From: Archilochus colubris
Lineage: Eukaryota > Chordata > Aves > Apodiformes > Trochilidae
Assembly: GCA_023079485.1 (NCBI GenBank)
Contig: CM041092.1
Coordinates: 3,743,127-3,807,126 of the forward strand
DNA length: 64,000 nt
Reading direction: 5' to 3'
A model generated the notes under the pieces. That model searched no databases. It worked only from the letters and a program-made list of their open reading frames with translations, and was not told where the DNA came from. Position numbers and translations under genes: made by a program. Position 1 is the first letter of the stretch, and each line of letters begins with the position of its first letter. This document shows, in pieces, positions 38,551 to 51,098 of the stretch.

Positions 38551-39968
38551 CTGGGGGTGTTACTTGGGAGGAAGAGTTTCTACGGTTGCCTTTGTGTATT
38601 GGCTGAGTACATGGCCTTAGCATGTAACTGTGTGTAGTAATTGCTGACTCAAAAGCTGTGATGGGACCCAAAGAATAGTTTATAGAGGGTCTTTCACCTT
38701 TTTTTTCATATATTAAATGCTGGTGTTAAACCTTAGGACCTCTAACTTGGGGTCTTCATTACTACACAATCTAGAACAGCAAGAAGAAACCCCCCAAATC
38801 CTTGCCTTGTTGAAAAATCAGTCTTTGCCCTTGGTTAACTCTCAATGGTGTTGATATCTGTGTGGCCTAAAATTCTGCATATTCCTCTCTGATTTGAGAG
38901 CTCTGCTCTTATTCTGGGCACCTGCATTCTGATCTCAGGACTCTCCTGCTTTTGGCAGAGCTCCCCGTGTGCTGTACTTCATCTCTGCTGTTTGAATCCT
39001 GCTCTCCAAGGATGTGTCAGGTGAGACATTCTTGCTTTTCTTTCCCCTTTCAGGAGAGCTCCTCTGGCCTGTTGTGCAGCCTGTGGGAAAGGGCAAGCTG
39101 GTGACCTTCCTCTGCTCCAGTTATAACCTTTTTTAAAGGACTTCTTAACACCCTGCATGGCAAACAAAACAGGTATGCTCTGTGGGAGTGCAACAGGACA
39201 CACATAATTCAGAAATAAGTTCACCAATAAGTTCTGCAGAAGAAACAGCCTGTAAGTAATACACTAGAAGAGAAACTGGATGAAACATGAAGACAGCTTC
39301 CAAATGAGAAAAGCAGGTGTTTTGCATTATTTCCTTCATGCTTAGTTTTTTATGCTGGTGGTGTTGTAACAATACATGAGGAATGATTATACTTTTCTCT
39401 CAGTGATGTTTAAAATCTGATTACCTGAATATTTATGTTGCTTGGTACTTAGAAATATTAGAAGGGTTTTATTCTTCACTGGATTGTATAGAATTTTGTA
39501 AGTGAAACAGTGTATTTCATTGCAAACTGTCCTAAACTAATTTATTAATTGTGTGACTGTATTATGTATTACAGTTAAGAAAGTGAGCTTTGAAATTGTA
39601 GTTGTTAAATTCTCTTCAAGGTGGGAACTCTGTTCTGTTTTCTAGCATTAATTATGCCAGTTTGAAATTCTCAGTTTCATTTAAAGGTAGAGCTTTTTAT
39701 TTCTATGTAGTTGTTGAAATAAGTTACTAGTACAAGGAAACATTCTACTAATAAACGAGGGATGGCTGGAGTTGGCTCTGCTGAGACAATTTAATTCATC
39801 CATCATCAGGGATGATGTTTCTTAGCAACACAAAGTTGTTTCACCCGGGGCACTTTCATGAACTTTCACATTTTTCTTCTTGATAGTGTTTTATATGACC
39901 TGAAGTTTGTCCATCTGTCCTGAAGCTCCCAGTGCTTTTTCCATTGCCTGCAATGATCAAATGATCTG

Positions 39969-40000
<32 letters not shown>
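39969..40000. repeat. (TG)n(TA)n dinucleotide microsatellite
   Basis: After three TG units, the plus strand continues as about twelve TA units without interruption. The 32 bases alternate strictly between purine and pyrimidine. It is likely length-variable between individuals. Confidence 0.95.
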
Positions 40001-43000
40001 TTCAGCTTAATAATACACAGAGATGACTAGAGAACCATTTCGCATGTCAGAGTTTCCAAAGGGTTCTGGGAAATTATTTGTTGGTCTGTATACAAAGCTA
40101 AAAGTTATTGAAAATGTGTTATAGTTTCATAATAAAACAGAAATGAAAAATATTGGCTTGGGAGCTAACTAAATGCTTTCTGATAGCCGTGGCCTCAAGG
40201 GGAATACTTGGATCATTTGTAATAAAGGGATAGCTTTGATATCTTTTGGTGAATTGACTAGTACTCTGTTTAGATCATAATTTATGAAAAAGTGGCTTGA
40301 TTCACAATGTTGCATTATCAAATTGTTTGGGTGTAAGAATTGCCTTAATGTATGGCCAGGGTTTTCAGTGTTCGTTCTTTTTTTTCAGTGTTTACTGTTT
40401 TAATGCACTCTCTGAAATCAGGAGAAGCTGTTGAAACATTAAGACTCTCCCTTGTTTTCCTTCTTTAGGTATTTTTTAACATGTGTGAAGCTGCTTTGGT
40501 TAGCATGGTTACAGCCCAGCATTGCTGGGGAGATTTGGCTAGCTTTAGAAACCCCTTCAGATATATAACAACCTGAGAGCAAACACCTTCCAAGTGCAAT
40601 GTATTATATTGCTTTGAGAAATAATACAAATTTTGGAAATTTTTGGTAAACTGCTCTGAAAACTTCTGTAATTCTGTTATTTGAATAGTGATGAAGTCTC
40701 TGCTTATAGCTTGCTTTGAGAGGAAAAGTTTTAATGGTTAAGGGGTGAAAGCTTCCTTATCAGCAGTGTGTAGTGATAAGTGTTTGAAAAATGTTGTGAT
40801 TAGTTAACTGTTACTCAGCTTGTTTAACAAATAAGGTATACAGAAACCATTTTAACTACTGGCAAAGCAAATTACAGAAATTCTGGTTTGAGTCTTCCTT
40901 GTAGTTAAAAAAAATTAAAATCCTGTGCAAGAGCTCATGTTACCTTAGTTTTATTTTACTGAGTTTTCATATGTGTGTGTAAAGCCTTTGTAAACATAGA
41001 TACATGCAGAAAAAATTAATTGGAAGAATTAGTGAGATGCTGCTACATAAAGGTTTTATTGATGGCATTTTAGACAAGTGGTGTTAATGCACCAGGGAGT
41101 ATTTAGGGAGTTCTGAGATTTGTCACTGAAGTCCACACTTGCTTTGTCATTTAACTGGGTCCTTTTCTGTAAAGATGACATCTCACAGGTGAACTCCCTG
41201 GTAATTCCTGTGTGGTTTCCAGCTAACTGGCTCTGGATTTCTAAATGGTGTTTCTAGTTCTGAGTCACTTAATTGCACACCCAAACGAGGACATCTTGTT
41301 TAAGATCTTCTTTGTTGCAGTGTAGGTGTTTCATATCCTGGTATTAGCATCCAGCATCTCTAAGATCTCCAGGTGTGCCCTGCAGTCCTTTGAAGAATCA
41401 CCTAAGTTGGAAGCTTCTTCTGTTATCCCACAGCTATAGTATTTGAAGAAAAAAAGAAAGAAAACCTTAGCAAAGGACCTTGCTAGCTACAGGGGCTTTA
41501 GCCTTTTAAATATCAAGTCTTTGAAAACAGCATCAAGTAACTTAGGTTTGTTCCTTACCTGAAAGTTTGAACTCTGGCAGCTTGCAGAAAGGTCAGGGCT
41601 CTGTCTGCTCCCTCTCCTGCAGGACTTTGTTGCATGTGGTTACAGACTATCTGTATTTTCACTTCTACCTTAACATCTTGGGATCATCTGGGAAGTTCCA
41701 GAATCATTTGTAGCCTCTTTGCCCTTTCAGGTGCTGTGTAGAAGATTCATTGCTTGTGGGAAGAGGCAGAGTTTGCAGTTGTGATAGTTCCTCTAGGTTG
41801 TTGCACAGTCAGATGTCATGGACATTTGTTAAAGGCTTGTGTTTTCACTGCAATAAAGTTATGTATTGTAATGTTATAGGCCTGTATTTACATCTCAGCA
41901 TATGGTAGTTTTTTTCTGTAATGCTGTCTGTGTAAAGACTGACTTCAAGTCTGGTAATGTATCTTTCGGAAAGTCAAATTTGAAAGATTTTTTTGGATAT
42001 TGAAATCTCTTCATAATTGAAACTTTATTTTTCCAACTGCAAAGCCAAAGTTTACAGAATTTTCAAAGAATGCCACAAGCCATGCATGACCTGTTTAGTA
42101 GGAAACCAAACTTGCCAAAAACTGCCCAGAAATCAGTAGTTTTACATTCCTGTTTCTAACTTGTCTGGTGTCTTGACCCTTAAAGGTAAACAAATGTTTA
42201 GCACACATTGGCAATATCCTGTCCCAGGTCAAAAAACAGTTTAATTTTGGGGAAGGCTTCGTTTGGGGTAGAGAAATTAAGAATTCTTAAGTGTTCACAA
42301 GCAAAATACAGCTCTGTGGTCTGAAGTACTGGGAGTGATACTGGTGGAGATGCATGAATCTGAGATGGAGAAGAGGAGAGAGGGCTTCTAATAACTTGCC
42401 CTTAGTTGGACACATTTTTTTATATAGCAGAATGATTACTTAGGATAGAGAGAGGTGACAACAAAACATCATTTAAGTGCTGTGGCAAAGACAAAATTTA
42501 TTACAAGATGTTACTTTTAAACCACAGTCTCACCAGCAGGATTAAAGCAGCCTCTGTGGTCCTTCTCTCCTGCTCTCTTTTTCAGCAGTGGCTTCTGCCC
42601 ACAGCCTGTGCATCTTCTCTTGGTTGTGTACAAAGATGTGAAGAATTGATGACAATTACTACTTTTGAAGATGATAATAGGTCTGGAATAAGTCTGATCG
42701 ATGGATAGGGATAACTTGTAAGGAGAAACACTCAGCAGTGTCAGAACTGTTGTAAATTTTCAAAAACTCCTTTTCATCTTCATCCATCCATGGTTTGAAT
42801 AAAGAACATTCACTCTATGGCCTGCAGCACAATACAAGTTGTTCTTTGCTAGCTTTTGGTTAAAGTGATGAGCATATTATTTGGATTTCAGGAAAGACAA
42901 TTTGAAAATGTGCTATATTTAGGATTTAGTCTTGAAGTTACAAGAATAGCTGGTGGTTTTTGCTGTTGTTGCATCTTTTAATGTTCATGTGCAAACAATG

Positions 43001-43560
43001 ACGTGATCTGAGTTGTCACTGGGAACATTCAGTTTTTCATGGAAAGTATTTTTGGGCAGCTCTTATTTGGAAGAACATGGGATGGGATATAAAAACTAGT
43101 CTAACAAATTACCATTTATGTTAAAAGGTCAGAAATTATAATTGTTTGGTGCTATTTCTGCAGTTAGTTTCTGCAAAAATGGAAGAAGTGAGTGCAATCC
43201 AGTAAGGCTGGAGCATCTCTCCAGGTCGTAGTTTGGCTTTGGGGTTCTCATCATTTAACATAGCTGTCTCTTTTCAGAGACTCAGGAACTAAATTATTTT
43301 ACTTTAATTAAGATCTGGACACATTTATGAATGAGAAATCAGCTGACTTGCTGTATTCAAAGCCTGTCATGTGTTGTGTTTGCATGTAACTCACTATGTC
43401 AGAGCTTGCACGAAAGCAAATGGATATGGTTCCATGCAGTCTGCAACTAGTACACAAAGCTCTTTTGTGTTGTGAATAAAAATAATAAATTTTCTACATC
43501 ATAAAGCCTAGTTCTCAGTCAACAAGTAATATATGAAAGTGTTATGGAATCTTTAGTTGC

Positions 43561-43589
43561 TTTTTTTTTTTTGAAAAAAAAAAAAAAAA
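43561..43589. repeat. Poly-T/poly-A inverted homopolymer
   Basis: T12 (43561-43572), a single G, then A16 (43574-43589). The two arms are complementary, so either strand could fold into a 12-bp A:T hairpin with almost no loop. It could also be an assembly or slippage hotspot. Confidence 0.95.
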
Positions 43590-46210
43590 GTCTTCATTTT
43601 GAATGTGTATCTCTCTCTCCTTGACTTATTGGCAGGTCAAGTGAAACATGCTCTTCCAAGCAGGTCATTCTGCTGAGTAGGCTGGGGGGGTGATAGATGT
43701 GGGAGGGGTTGAATCCCAAATGTTAGTGAAGTTGTTTTGACACAGTAGTGTACTGCACTATTGAGGAGGAGGAGGACCTGCTTCTGATGAAGTCCTTCCC
43801 TTTTGCCTCCATAGGATGGAATAAAAACCTGTCTGACATGAGTTACAGTGCTTCAGGCCTTAACTGGTAGTCTCTGAGATCAGAAATGTTACTGGGTCCT
43901 TAAATCCCAGTCTTCTGAAAGATGTGGAGAGAAAACAACTTTCACATCTTACTGTCACCAGATTTTAAGATAAATTTCAGACTCGTAGCAGTTGTCCTCT
44001 ACTGCTTACTGATAATGTGGTTTTCTTCTTGCCCTCCTGGTTGTAGCTGTCTGTGTCCCAAACACTGCCTTTCACACAAGGTCAGAAGTCCAAATTTTTG
44101 TTTTCATTTTGCTGGTCTGAGCCTTAAATCCCCCAAGCTTTTAATACCCCAGTAACCACTTTTCCACATTTGCTTTTATGAAACTTGATTACAGTTTTTC
44201 ATAACCTCTGCTTTCATCAGTTAACCATCTTCAACCAGAGAAGCCAAGCTTTGGTTCATTGATATCTTTGTATTAGCAAATTGTGAGGACACTTATTTCC
44301 ATGTTAATGTGTTTTCCAAACTCTGGAAGTTTCCTGTATTTGCTTGACAACTTTTTTTTTATTTGTATTTTTTAATAACTGGGATACTTGTGTCCCTATC
44401 CCCAAATACCTTTCTCTAGAAACTCCTCATATTCTCCTTTATTTGGAGATTTGGCAGGTATTATGCCCTATTCAGAAGAAGCAATTTTATTCTTAAGAGA
44501 GTTTTAAAATGTAAAAACAAAATGTTGATCTGTTTGCCACAGATCCTTGCACTTCAAGGGGAGGATAATAAAGTATCTTCAGGTCACTCAGGATTTGAAT
44601 TAAAAATAATATGTGTTGGTAACTTTTTGAAGCTGTATGTAAACTTCTGAAGTCTGTTTCAGTTTTTTGGGTGTTGTTTTGTTTTGATTTGTTTTTAAAT
44701 ATTATTTTCAGGGGCTCTTCAGACTAGGGGATTTATAAGGCTTGCTTTTACAGGACCTGGCAGTGCAGCATCAGATACCGTGATGTGACTTGACTGTTCT
44801 GACTCAACACAATTGTAACCCACACCTCTTTTGCTTCCCATAAATACCATATATTTAACTGTCAGTATAGCTCTTTTGGAATGAGGACTGACAAGTTACA
44901 TTAGTCCTTTTCTGCATGTGAGGTATGTTTGAAGGAAGGGTGATGTGGTAGGCTGTTGCCTTGCTCGGTGTGGACCAAACCCCAGAATAAACAGTGATTT
45001 GGAGCATTGCATGGGAACTGCACAGGCTTAGATGCTACCATGTGAGTTTTTGGTCTAGATTTTACATTCCAGGAGAGAATTAACTGTTTTGAGGAGAAGA
45101 CTGTCTCTCTCTCTATGGGACAGCAAGCATAACTGTGGCTTGTGGTAGAAAAAATAACTAACACTTAGCAGTTAGGTAGCTGGCACTCTGCACCTACGTT
45201 TTCCCGTCAGTATTGTGTGGCTGGTGGTTGTTTTTGCATTCAGAGGAGACTACAGTGAAGCTTGTTTGAATTGCAGTTTGTCTCATGAGCATGAAACTTT
45301 TGAGAATAAAAGCCATGCCTTACCATTGGGTGGCTTTTTTTTTTTTTTCTGATAAGCAATTATACGTTAGTTTCAGAAATAAGCTGTTGGTGCTGTGTGT
45401 GTATACACAATATGTATGTGTATGTATGGCACAGAGCATCCTGAAAGAAGTAGGATGGAATCCCAGTTATACAAACAAAAAGCAAGAATTTAAGTAGTTT
45501 GGGATTCAGTGCTAATGATCTGTATTTCATATGAAAGGTTGACCTTTGCAGGGCCTTTTCTTCTGAAGTAAAGAATAGTCTGATCTGTTTCTCCCACAGC
45601 TGGAAGGGCAGGGAAAAATTTGGTTGATCTTATTTTTTTCAGCAAGACTATCAGAGGGAATGATAGGGCCAGTTGCTGAGATTGCAAAGGATTGTGCAGC
45701 CCCAGGCATCTTTAGCTGTGCAAAGACTTGATTCCGTTTAATGGGGAAAAAAAAAAAAGTGCCTCAGTTTAGACCAAACACTCATTCAGGTCAGGAAAAA
45801 TGTGATCCTTTCTATTGATTTAAAAAGGATATGCAAAACTTTGGTTCTGTGGTTCATATAAATCAAAGCAAATAGGCATGAGATTACACATTTATCATCA
45901 TCATGACTATTGCTTGAACTGCTTGGCATGTGCAACCTGGTAAGCATTGCCAGTATTGTATTTAACTGTAAAGACAATATTAAAGCATTGTAGTAGTGAG
46001 TTTTATTTCATTTATTGTGGTAGCTTAAAGCTCTACAACTTGAAGACTTTTGAGTCAAAAAGCTCAGTGATCAAGAACATGCAGAGTTTGTATAGAGAAT
46101 CTGTGGGGTGTTTCACATTTGGTGATGTAGTTCATGAGATATAAAGCATACTTTTTTTCTGCAATTGGAGTCTACATAAAGTTCATTTTAAAAACCTGTT
46201 TATAGCATTA

Positions 46211-46250
46211 ATATATATATATGTGTGTGTGTGTGTATATATATATATGC
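46211..46250. repeat. Compound (AT)n(GT)n(AT)n microsatellite
   Basis: Forty bases alternate strictly purine and pyrimidine: about six AT units, seven GT units, and six AT units, ending in GC. The AT arms are self-complementary and flank a GT core, which gives both cruciform and Z-DNA potential. Confidence 0.95.
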
Positions 46251-49169
46251 TTTCTTGTGGATATTCTTGTCCACAAAAATTCTGCCAAATGAACTGTAAC
46301 TTTGGTTTAAGCCAGTTTTTGTGTTTGTTTCCAGTCTCTTACTTGTTCTGTAGTATATGGAGTAAAAAGAAGTAAATGTGACCACTCTGGAGGGTTTGGT
46401 TAATCTCATGTTCAGGGAAATGGTGTACAGTTTGAGTCCTGGGACCTGGAGCTGGGACTTAAGAGGTTGGATCATTATCTTTAAGCATTTAAAACAACTT
46501 TAAGATCCACTGAAAGGTGGATTGGTCAGTCTTCAGAACTGAAAGATCTAGAGAAAGAAATCAAAGAACTCTAGATGATTTGAGGTATGGTCAAGGATTG
46601 ACTGATGTTGGGATACACAGACAAATAGATCTCATTTCATTTTAACAGCCTTTTATGTGTAAGTAGTACTAGCAAGGCCTGGTAAGTGTGGAATAAGCTG
46701 CTTTTTCTTTCCATTTCTGTTCTAAATTAGACCAGTCACTAGTTTTGTTATCAGATTCTCCTGCATCTTGTACAGCCATTCCTGCTGCTTGCTGTCTTCT
46801 GCTCTCCCTGCTTTTGCATGACTGTGGGCTCTGGATCTGTGCTTGATTTAAAGTCAATAAAAATCTCTATCAGAGCTTCTGTTAGTGTTGAAAGTCTATA
46901 ATCACTTATGGTATTTTCTTGGCACACGAGCTGAAGAAAGCTGATCCTAAATGTGACTGTGTTTTTTGAGGGCAAAAAATCCACATATTTTCATTGTTAG
47001 TGGAAACTGTAGATGAGAACCTCAAAGAGGAACACCGAGGGGCATCCTTGGTAGGTTGTCCACAGCATATTTGGTTAAGAAAAACAGTTTAAGGAATGTG
47101 ACATGCAGTTCTTGATGCAGAAAAAGGCTTCAGTATGCCTAATACATTGGAAAACATTTGTTCAAGAGCTTGTCTTTCTTGTGCAAAATTTGCCCCTGTA
47201 GTATTATTAAGGTCAGTACCCACATAGGTTATCTCATATATAGTGAATGTGATGCCTGAGGTCAGCTTTGGCTTGTAAATGCAAGTTTAAGGAATATTTT
47301 GTCTGGTCCTGTTAAAAAGCATCTATATAAGTTGTTTAGAAACTAACTCATGCTCTCTCTGGACTTGTCTTCAGTTCTTGTTTAAAAAACAGCAGTGGTA
47401 AATTAAAGATTGTGTCTTGCCTAACAGAATTTGTGGAAATAATCCATGTGCCTATACATGAATTCATTGACTGATTCTCTCTTAAGTGAATTGATATTAA
47501 TGTTGAGGTAAATGTTCACTGTTCTGGATGTTTAGGCAGATTTTTCTATTCTTTACCAATCCTTGGTGTGAAAAAATGTTTGGTTTTTTTTCTTTTTTAA
47601 GAAGTCTTTTTTTTTTTTAAGAATAGTGACTAAGCTGTATTTTTAACTGAGGGGTAGTAAGAGTGAATCTGTGTTTCAGGGAGGAATTACCAAAATGCTG
47701 TCTCACTAAAATCAAATAAACTTTGCTTCCGGATGAAGTGGGCAAATCCACGTGTACTTGTAGTTCTTTCACCATCTTGGCTTGAATCTTTACTACTGGA
47801 AAGGTCTTTGTACTTCATCATGGGTTGGCAGGATTGGGTGTCAGCAGCCCTCTTCTTCTGTATTATTTCTTGGTAGCTTTTTCATTAACCCTTCAGAACT
47901 GCTTAATGGAGTCAGAATAAAAATACTGCATTTTCAGAAAATCTTCTGGTGTGCTGTGTTTGCTCTCTGTGTTCCCTTAACCAATTAACAGATTTTGGTT
48001 CTAGTCACTTCTCAGGTTAGATCTTGGGTGATACCTGGATGGATCGTGTGCTCTGATAATTAGGTGTGAAAGGGTTGCAGAAATGCACAACTGGTGCTGT
48101 GCTGAGCCAAGTGGGGTTTGGCCTGGCTTTGGTTTAGCTTGTGAAATGGATGTGAGTGCAGGGCAGTCTGGCAAGGCAAATAGCTGATCTGCTGTCCTGG
48201 GTCTTAAAGTCTAGGAAATGGCTCAGATGTTGTTTTTTCTACCTGTACTTTTGCATCCTTTTTGTTGCTTGGGTTGTCCCTCATCAGGGCCATCCTGTTC
48301 CTGCTGTTCTAGGTGATGAAGAGGTGACTCGGTCTCTTTTCCCCTGCTGCTGTTGCAGTGCAGCTTTGCAATGCTAAGCCTGGTTTGTTGGCTATTAACT
48401 GCTGCAGATTTTGCAAGTGTAAGACTCTTTTTAGGTGCAGTTTGTGAGGAGGTAGCTGTCTGAGGGCTGGTTGGAAGTTTGTGTGGAGATAGACGCCCCA
48501 AAGGAGCATCACATGGAGGTGAGCACTCCAGCTACCAGTGATCTCCTATGGCTTCTGCCCACCCCATCACCCAGGTTAATGGCACAGCACTGACATCAGG
48601 AAGAAGGAGAAAGGAAGCAGGTTATTTGCAGGGCCACTTCTCACCTTTAACATTTATTTAAACTATTTAACTCTTGGTGGCTCCTGCTTCCAATTTATGC
48701 ATTCAGCTCATTTATACAATCAACTGTCATTTTCTTGATGTCTTAATCTCCCCTCACACCTTGATTACTTTTTATGTATCTCTTGAAAGGGTTTTTTTAA
48801 TGCCTAAACTTCTAAAATTATGTGTTGGTAGTTATGACCCACAGGCTTCAAGCACCAAGTTTTGCTTATAAATAGGATCAGGGAGAATTTCAACCAGAAT
48901 TGGTTAATAACGACCTTTAAGGATTCTGTCTAAAAGTTGAAGCTTACAGTTTGTGATACTAGTGATTTTTTTTTTATGTGTCATATTATTTGAAAATTAG
49001 ATTTATTATAGGTATGTTATGATAGGCAGCATTGCCATTCAGAATGGTTGTTCCCTGGAAGTGAATGCCTGCTGAAGGTGTTCAGTATGACCTGTGGTGC
49101 AACTGAGCTGAGTGTAATTAATGGTTTATTGAGAGTAATCAGCTTATCTAGGATGTGAAGAAGGGAAAA

Positions 49170-49483
49170 CAACCTGAAAGGAGGTTGTAACCAGGTGGGC
49201 GTTGGTCTCTTTTCCCAGACGACTTTCAACAAGACCAAGGCATGGTCTTAAGTTGTGCCAGGGGAAGTTCAGGTTAGATATTAGAATTTCTTTATGGAGA
49301 GGGTGATCAGACATTGGAATGGGCTGCCCAGGGAAGTAGTAGATTCTCCATTCCTGGAGATATTTAAAAAGAGACTGGATGTGGCACTCAGTGCCATGGT
49401 CTAGCAACCGCAACGGTGGTAAAAGGGTTGGACTCGATGATCTCTGAGGTCCCTTCCAACCCAGCCAATTCTATGATTCTATG
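49170..49483 (+). mobile_element. CR1 LINE 3' fragment, plus orientation, same subfamily as the 26.9 kb copy
   Basis: The fragment begins around aacctgaaaggaggttgtaa and ends with ctatgattctatg at 49471-49483. Between them it holds gggctgcccagggaagtagt at about 49321, tggatgtggcactcagtgcc at 49377, and gaggtcccttccaaccc at 49446. Its conceptual translation ends in the same DVALSAMV as the copy at 26881-27309, so both come from one subfamily. In-frame stops occur upstream, so it is somewhat more decayed. It is 5'-truncated to about 310 bp and lies inside the inferred long intron in the sense direction. Confidence 0.95.
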
Positions 49484-50899
49484 AAAAGGAGAGGAAGTAG
49501 TCAGAAGTAAAGGTGCAGCTGCCTCCACTCTTTTCATAATGAATCCTTAACACCTGAAAACCCAATCTTGGCAGATGCCAAGGATAGAAACCTGGGGCTC
49601 TTGTCATCTCCACTTAGTTAAGAAACTTCCCCAAAGTTCTTTTTCTCACTCTGCAATAATTTCCTTGAATGTATCTTGGCATTTGTAGATTCAGCAACCT
49701 GTAAGTTGTGCTCAAGCTGTGAGTTTTACAGGGTTTCTAATGCTCTGTTTGAGGCTGAGGTTGCTGATATTTTTTTCTTTAAATTTTACGAGCATTTCAT
49801 ATAATGATGTTCTTGTCATGCATTTGGCCGTGAATCAGCAAAGCATTTATGTGCATCCTTTAATTGAAGTGTGGAGTTGTCTTGCTGTGCAAATGTTGAA
49901 GTCAGTGAGACTATTAATTAAAATTAAGTATCTGCATAAGTGCTTTTTCTAAAAATAAGTTGCTTCATAACAGCTTTGGGCCATATTGGAGGGGAGGGGT
50001 TTTGTGTTTTTCAAACTTTGGGAATAGGTGCATAATTCTGAATTGTGTGATGAGAAAATGTAGCTGTGTGCCAGAGGGCAGAATGTTCATGGGATTCAGT
50101 CTCAACTTTCTGCCTTGTAAAATGTCACCTAAACTGCTCTTTAATTTATTTTTCTTTTTAAAATAGAGACTAAAACTATTACAGTTTTCATATAGCACAG
50201 AGAGTGGTGTCCAGGAAAACCTTCAGGGAAAGTTCCTGCTTAAGCTGCCCCAGAGGTGGAAGCACACAGGTTATCCTCACAGGAAACAGTTCATCCTTTT
50301 GCTTACTTGGTATTTCTTCCATCCAGTAAAACCTTGCATGGTTTAGTTAAAGTCAGTGCTTCTCAGTGTGAGACTTCTTAGCTGGTTGTGGTACGTGTCA
50401 TTTGTGTCTTCTATCTGTATTCAAAGGCATTATAAGCATTTCAAGGGAATTCTCTGGTTTTCTTCCCCTCAACATATTAGACAATTGACTGTACACATTT
50501 ACTGTACCATTTACTTTACAAAATTATCTGGTTTATTAATTCTCACGGCACCTTGGTGAAATAATGTACTTTTAATCTCCTAAGCCTGGCTCTTTACCAA
50601 ACTGACTTTATCATGCTAGCCTGTTGCCTTTTTTCAGATGTATTTCAAAAAGAGGCTGCTTTTTACAAGCCCCAGTATTCCCCACCTGCTGCAAACCAAT
50701 AAATTAATAGAGGAGGGAGGAAATCACTGGAAACATAGAAAAGAGGAATGTGTATCAAGCTGCTTGTACTGTCAGAATTCCGATTGCATCTGTCGTGTTT
50801 CTTCTTGCAGTGCTGATTTTTCTTAAGATCTTTCAGTCATGTCTTTTTTTTATAGGTCTTGTCTGCAAAGCACTGACCAGATTCTTATGCAGGAAATAA
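49484..50899 (+). other. Likely intron sequence, nothing firm
   Basis: No exon recognised. The block ttaattctcacggcaccttgg near 50536 resembles the tail of a reversed MIR or L2 element, but the rest of such an element does not follow, so it is not called separately. Confidence 0.4.
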
Positions 50900-51022
50900 G
50901 AGATGTTCCTTCACGTGATACGAGCTGGAAAGAAGCATCCTTTGCCTGAGGTCATACAGATATTTGAAGTGAGATGCAGAATTAAAGCGCAGGTGTTTTC
51001 TGACCACAAGATGATACTTCTG
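50900..51022 (-). mobile_element. MIR-like SINE remnant, minus orientation
   Basis: Read on the plus strand, the order is tttgcctgaggtcatacaga (50941-50960; reversed MIR consensus is close to cttgcccaaggtcacacag), then tatttgaagtgagatgcaga, then attaaagcgcaggtgttttc and tgaccacaag at 51001-51010. This is the reversed core of a MIR, with the usual ...gtggcagagccgggattcgaacccaggtct... blocks replaced by diverged forms. It is old and non-functional as an element. Confidence 0.62.
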
Positions 51023-51066
51023 AGGTGCTTCAGCAGGATGTGTGTTGATATCCCCAAGCTGCTCTT

Positions 51067-51069
<3 letters not shown>

Positions 51070-51096
<27 letters not shown>
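51070..51096. repeat. Poly-T run of 27
   Basis: Twenty-seven uninterrupted T follow a short T-rich lead (cttttc). It is the longest homopolymer in the window. It could be the poly-A of a minus-oriented retrocopy, but no gene-like body is visible to its left in that sense, and bird CR1 machinery rarely makes retrocopies. Simple slippage expansion is more likely. Confidence 0.93.

Positions 51097-51098
<2 letters not shown>

Larger units (their letters stand above)
38551..49169 (+). other. Likely intron sequence with microsatellites, no exon seen
   Basis: More than 10 kb without a recognisable coding exon or large mobile element. It contains the TA microsatellite at 39969-40000, a T12-G-A16 inverted homopolymer at 43561-43589, T14 at 45335-45348, and a compound AT/GT repeat at 46211-46250. 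Open frames of 60-92 codons show no domain. The G>C and T>A bias suggests transcription to the right. Confidence 0.45.

Noticed and set aside
50530..50580. Possible reversed MIR or L2 tail
   Set aside because: The rest of the element does not follow at the expected spacing.
51070..51096. T27 as the poly-A of a processed retrocopy on the minus strand
   Set aside because: No gene-like body is found on the left side in the minus sense, and CR1-dominated bird genomes make few retrocopies.
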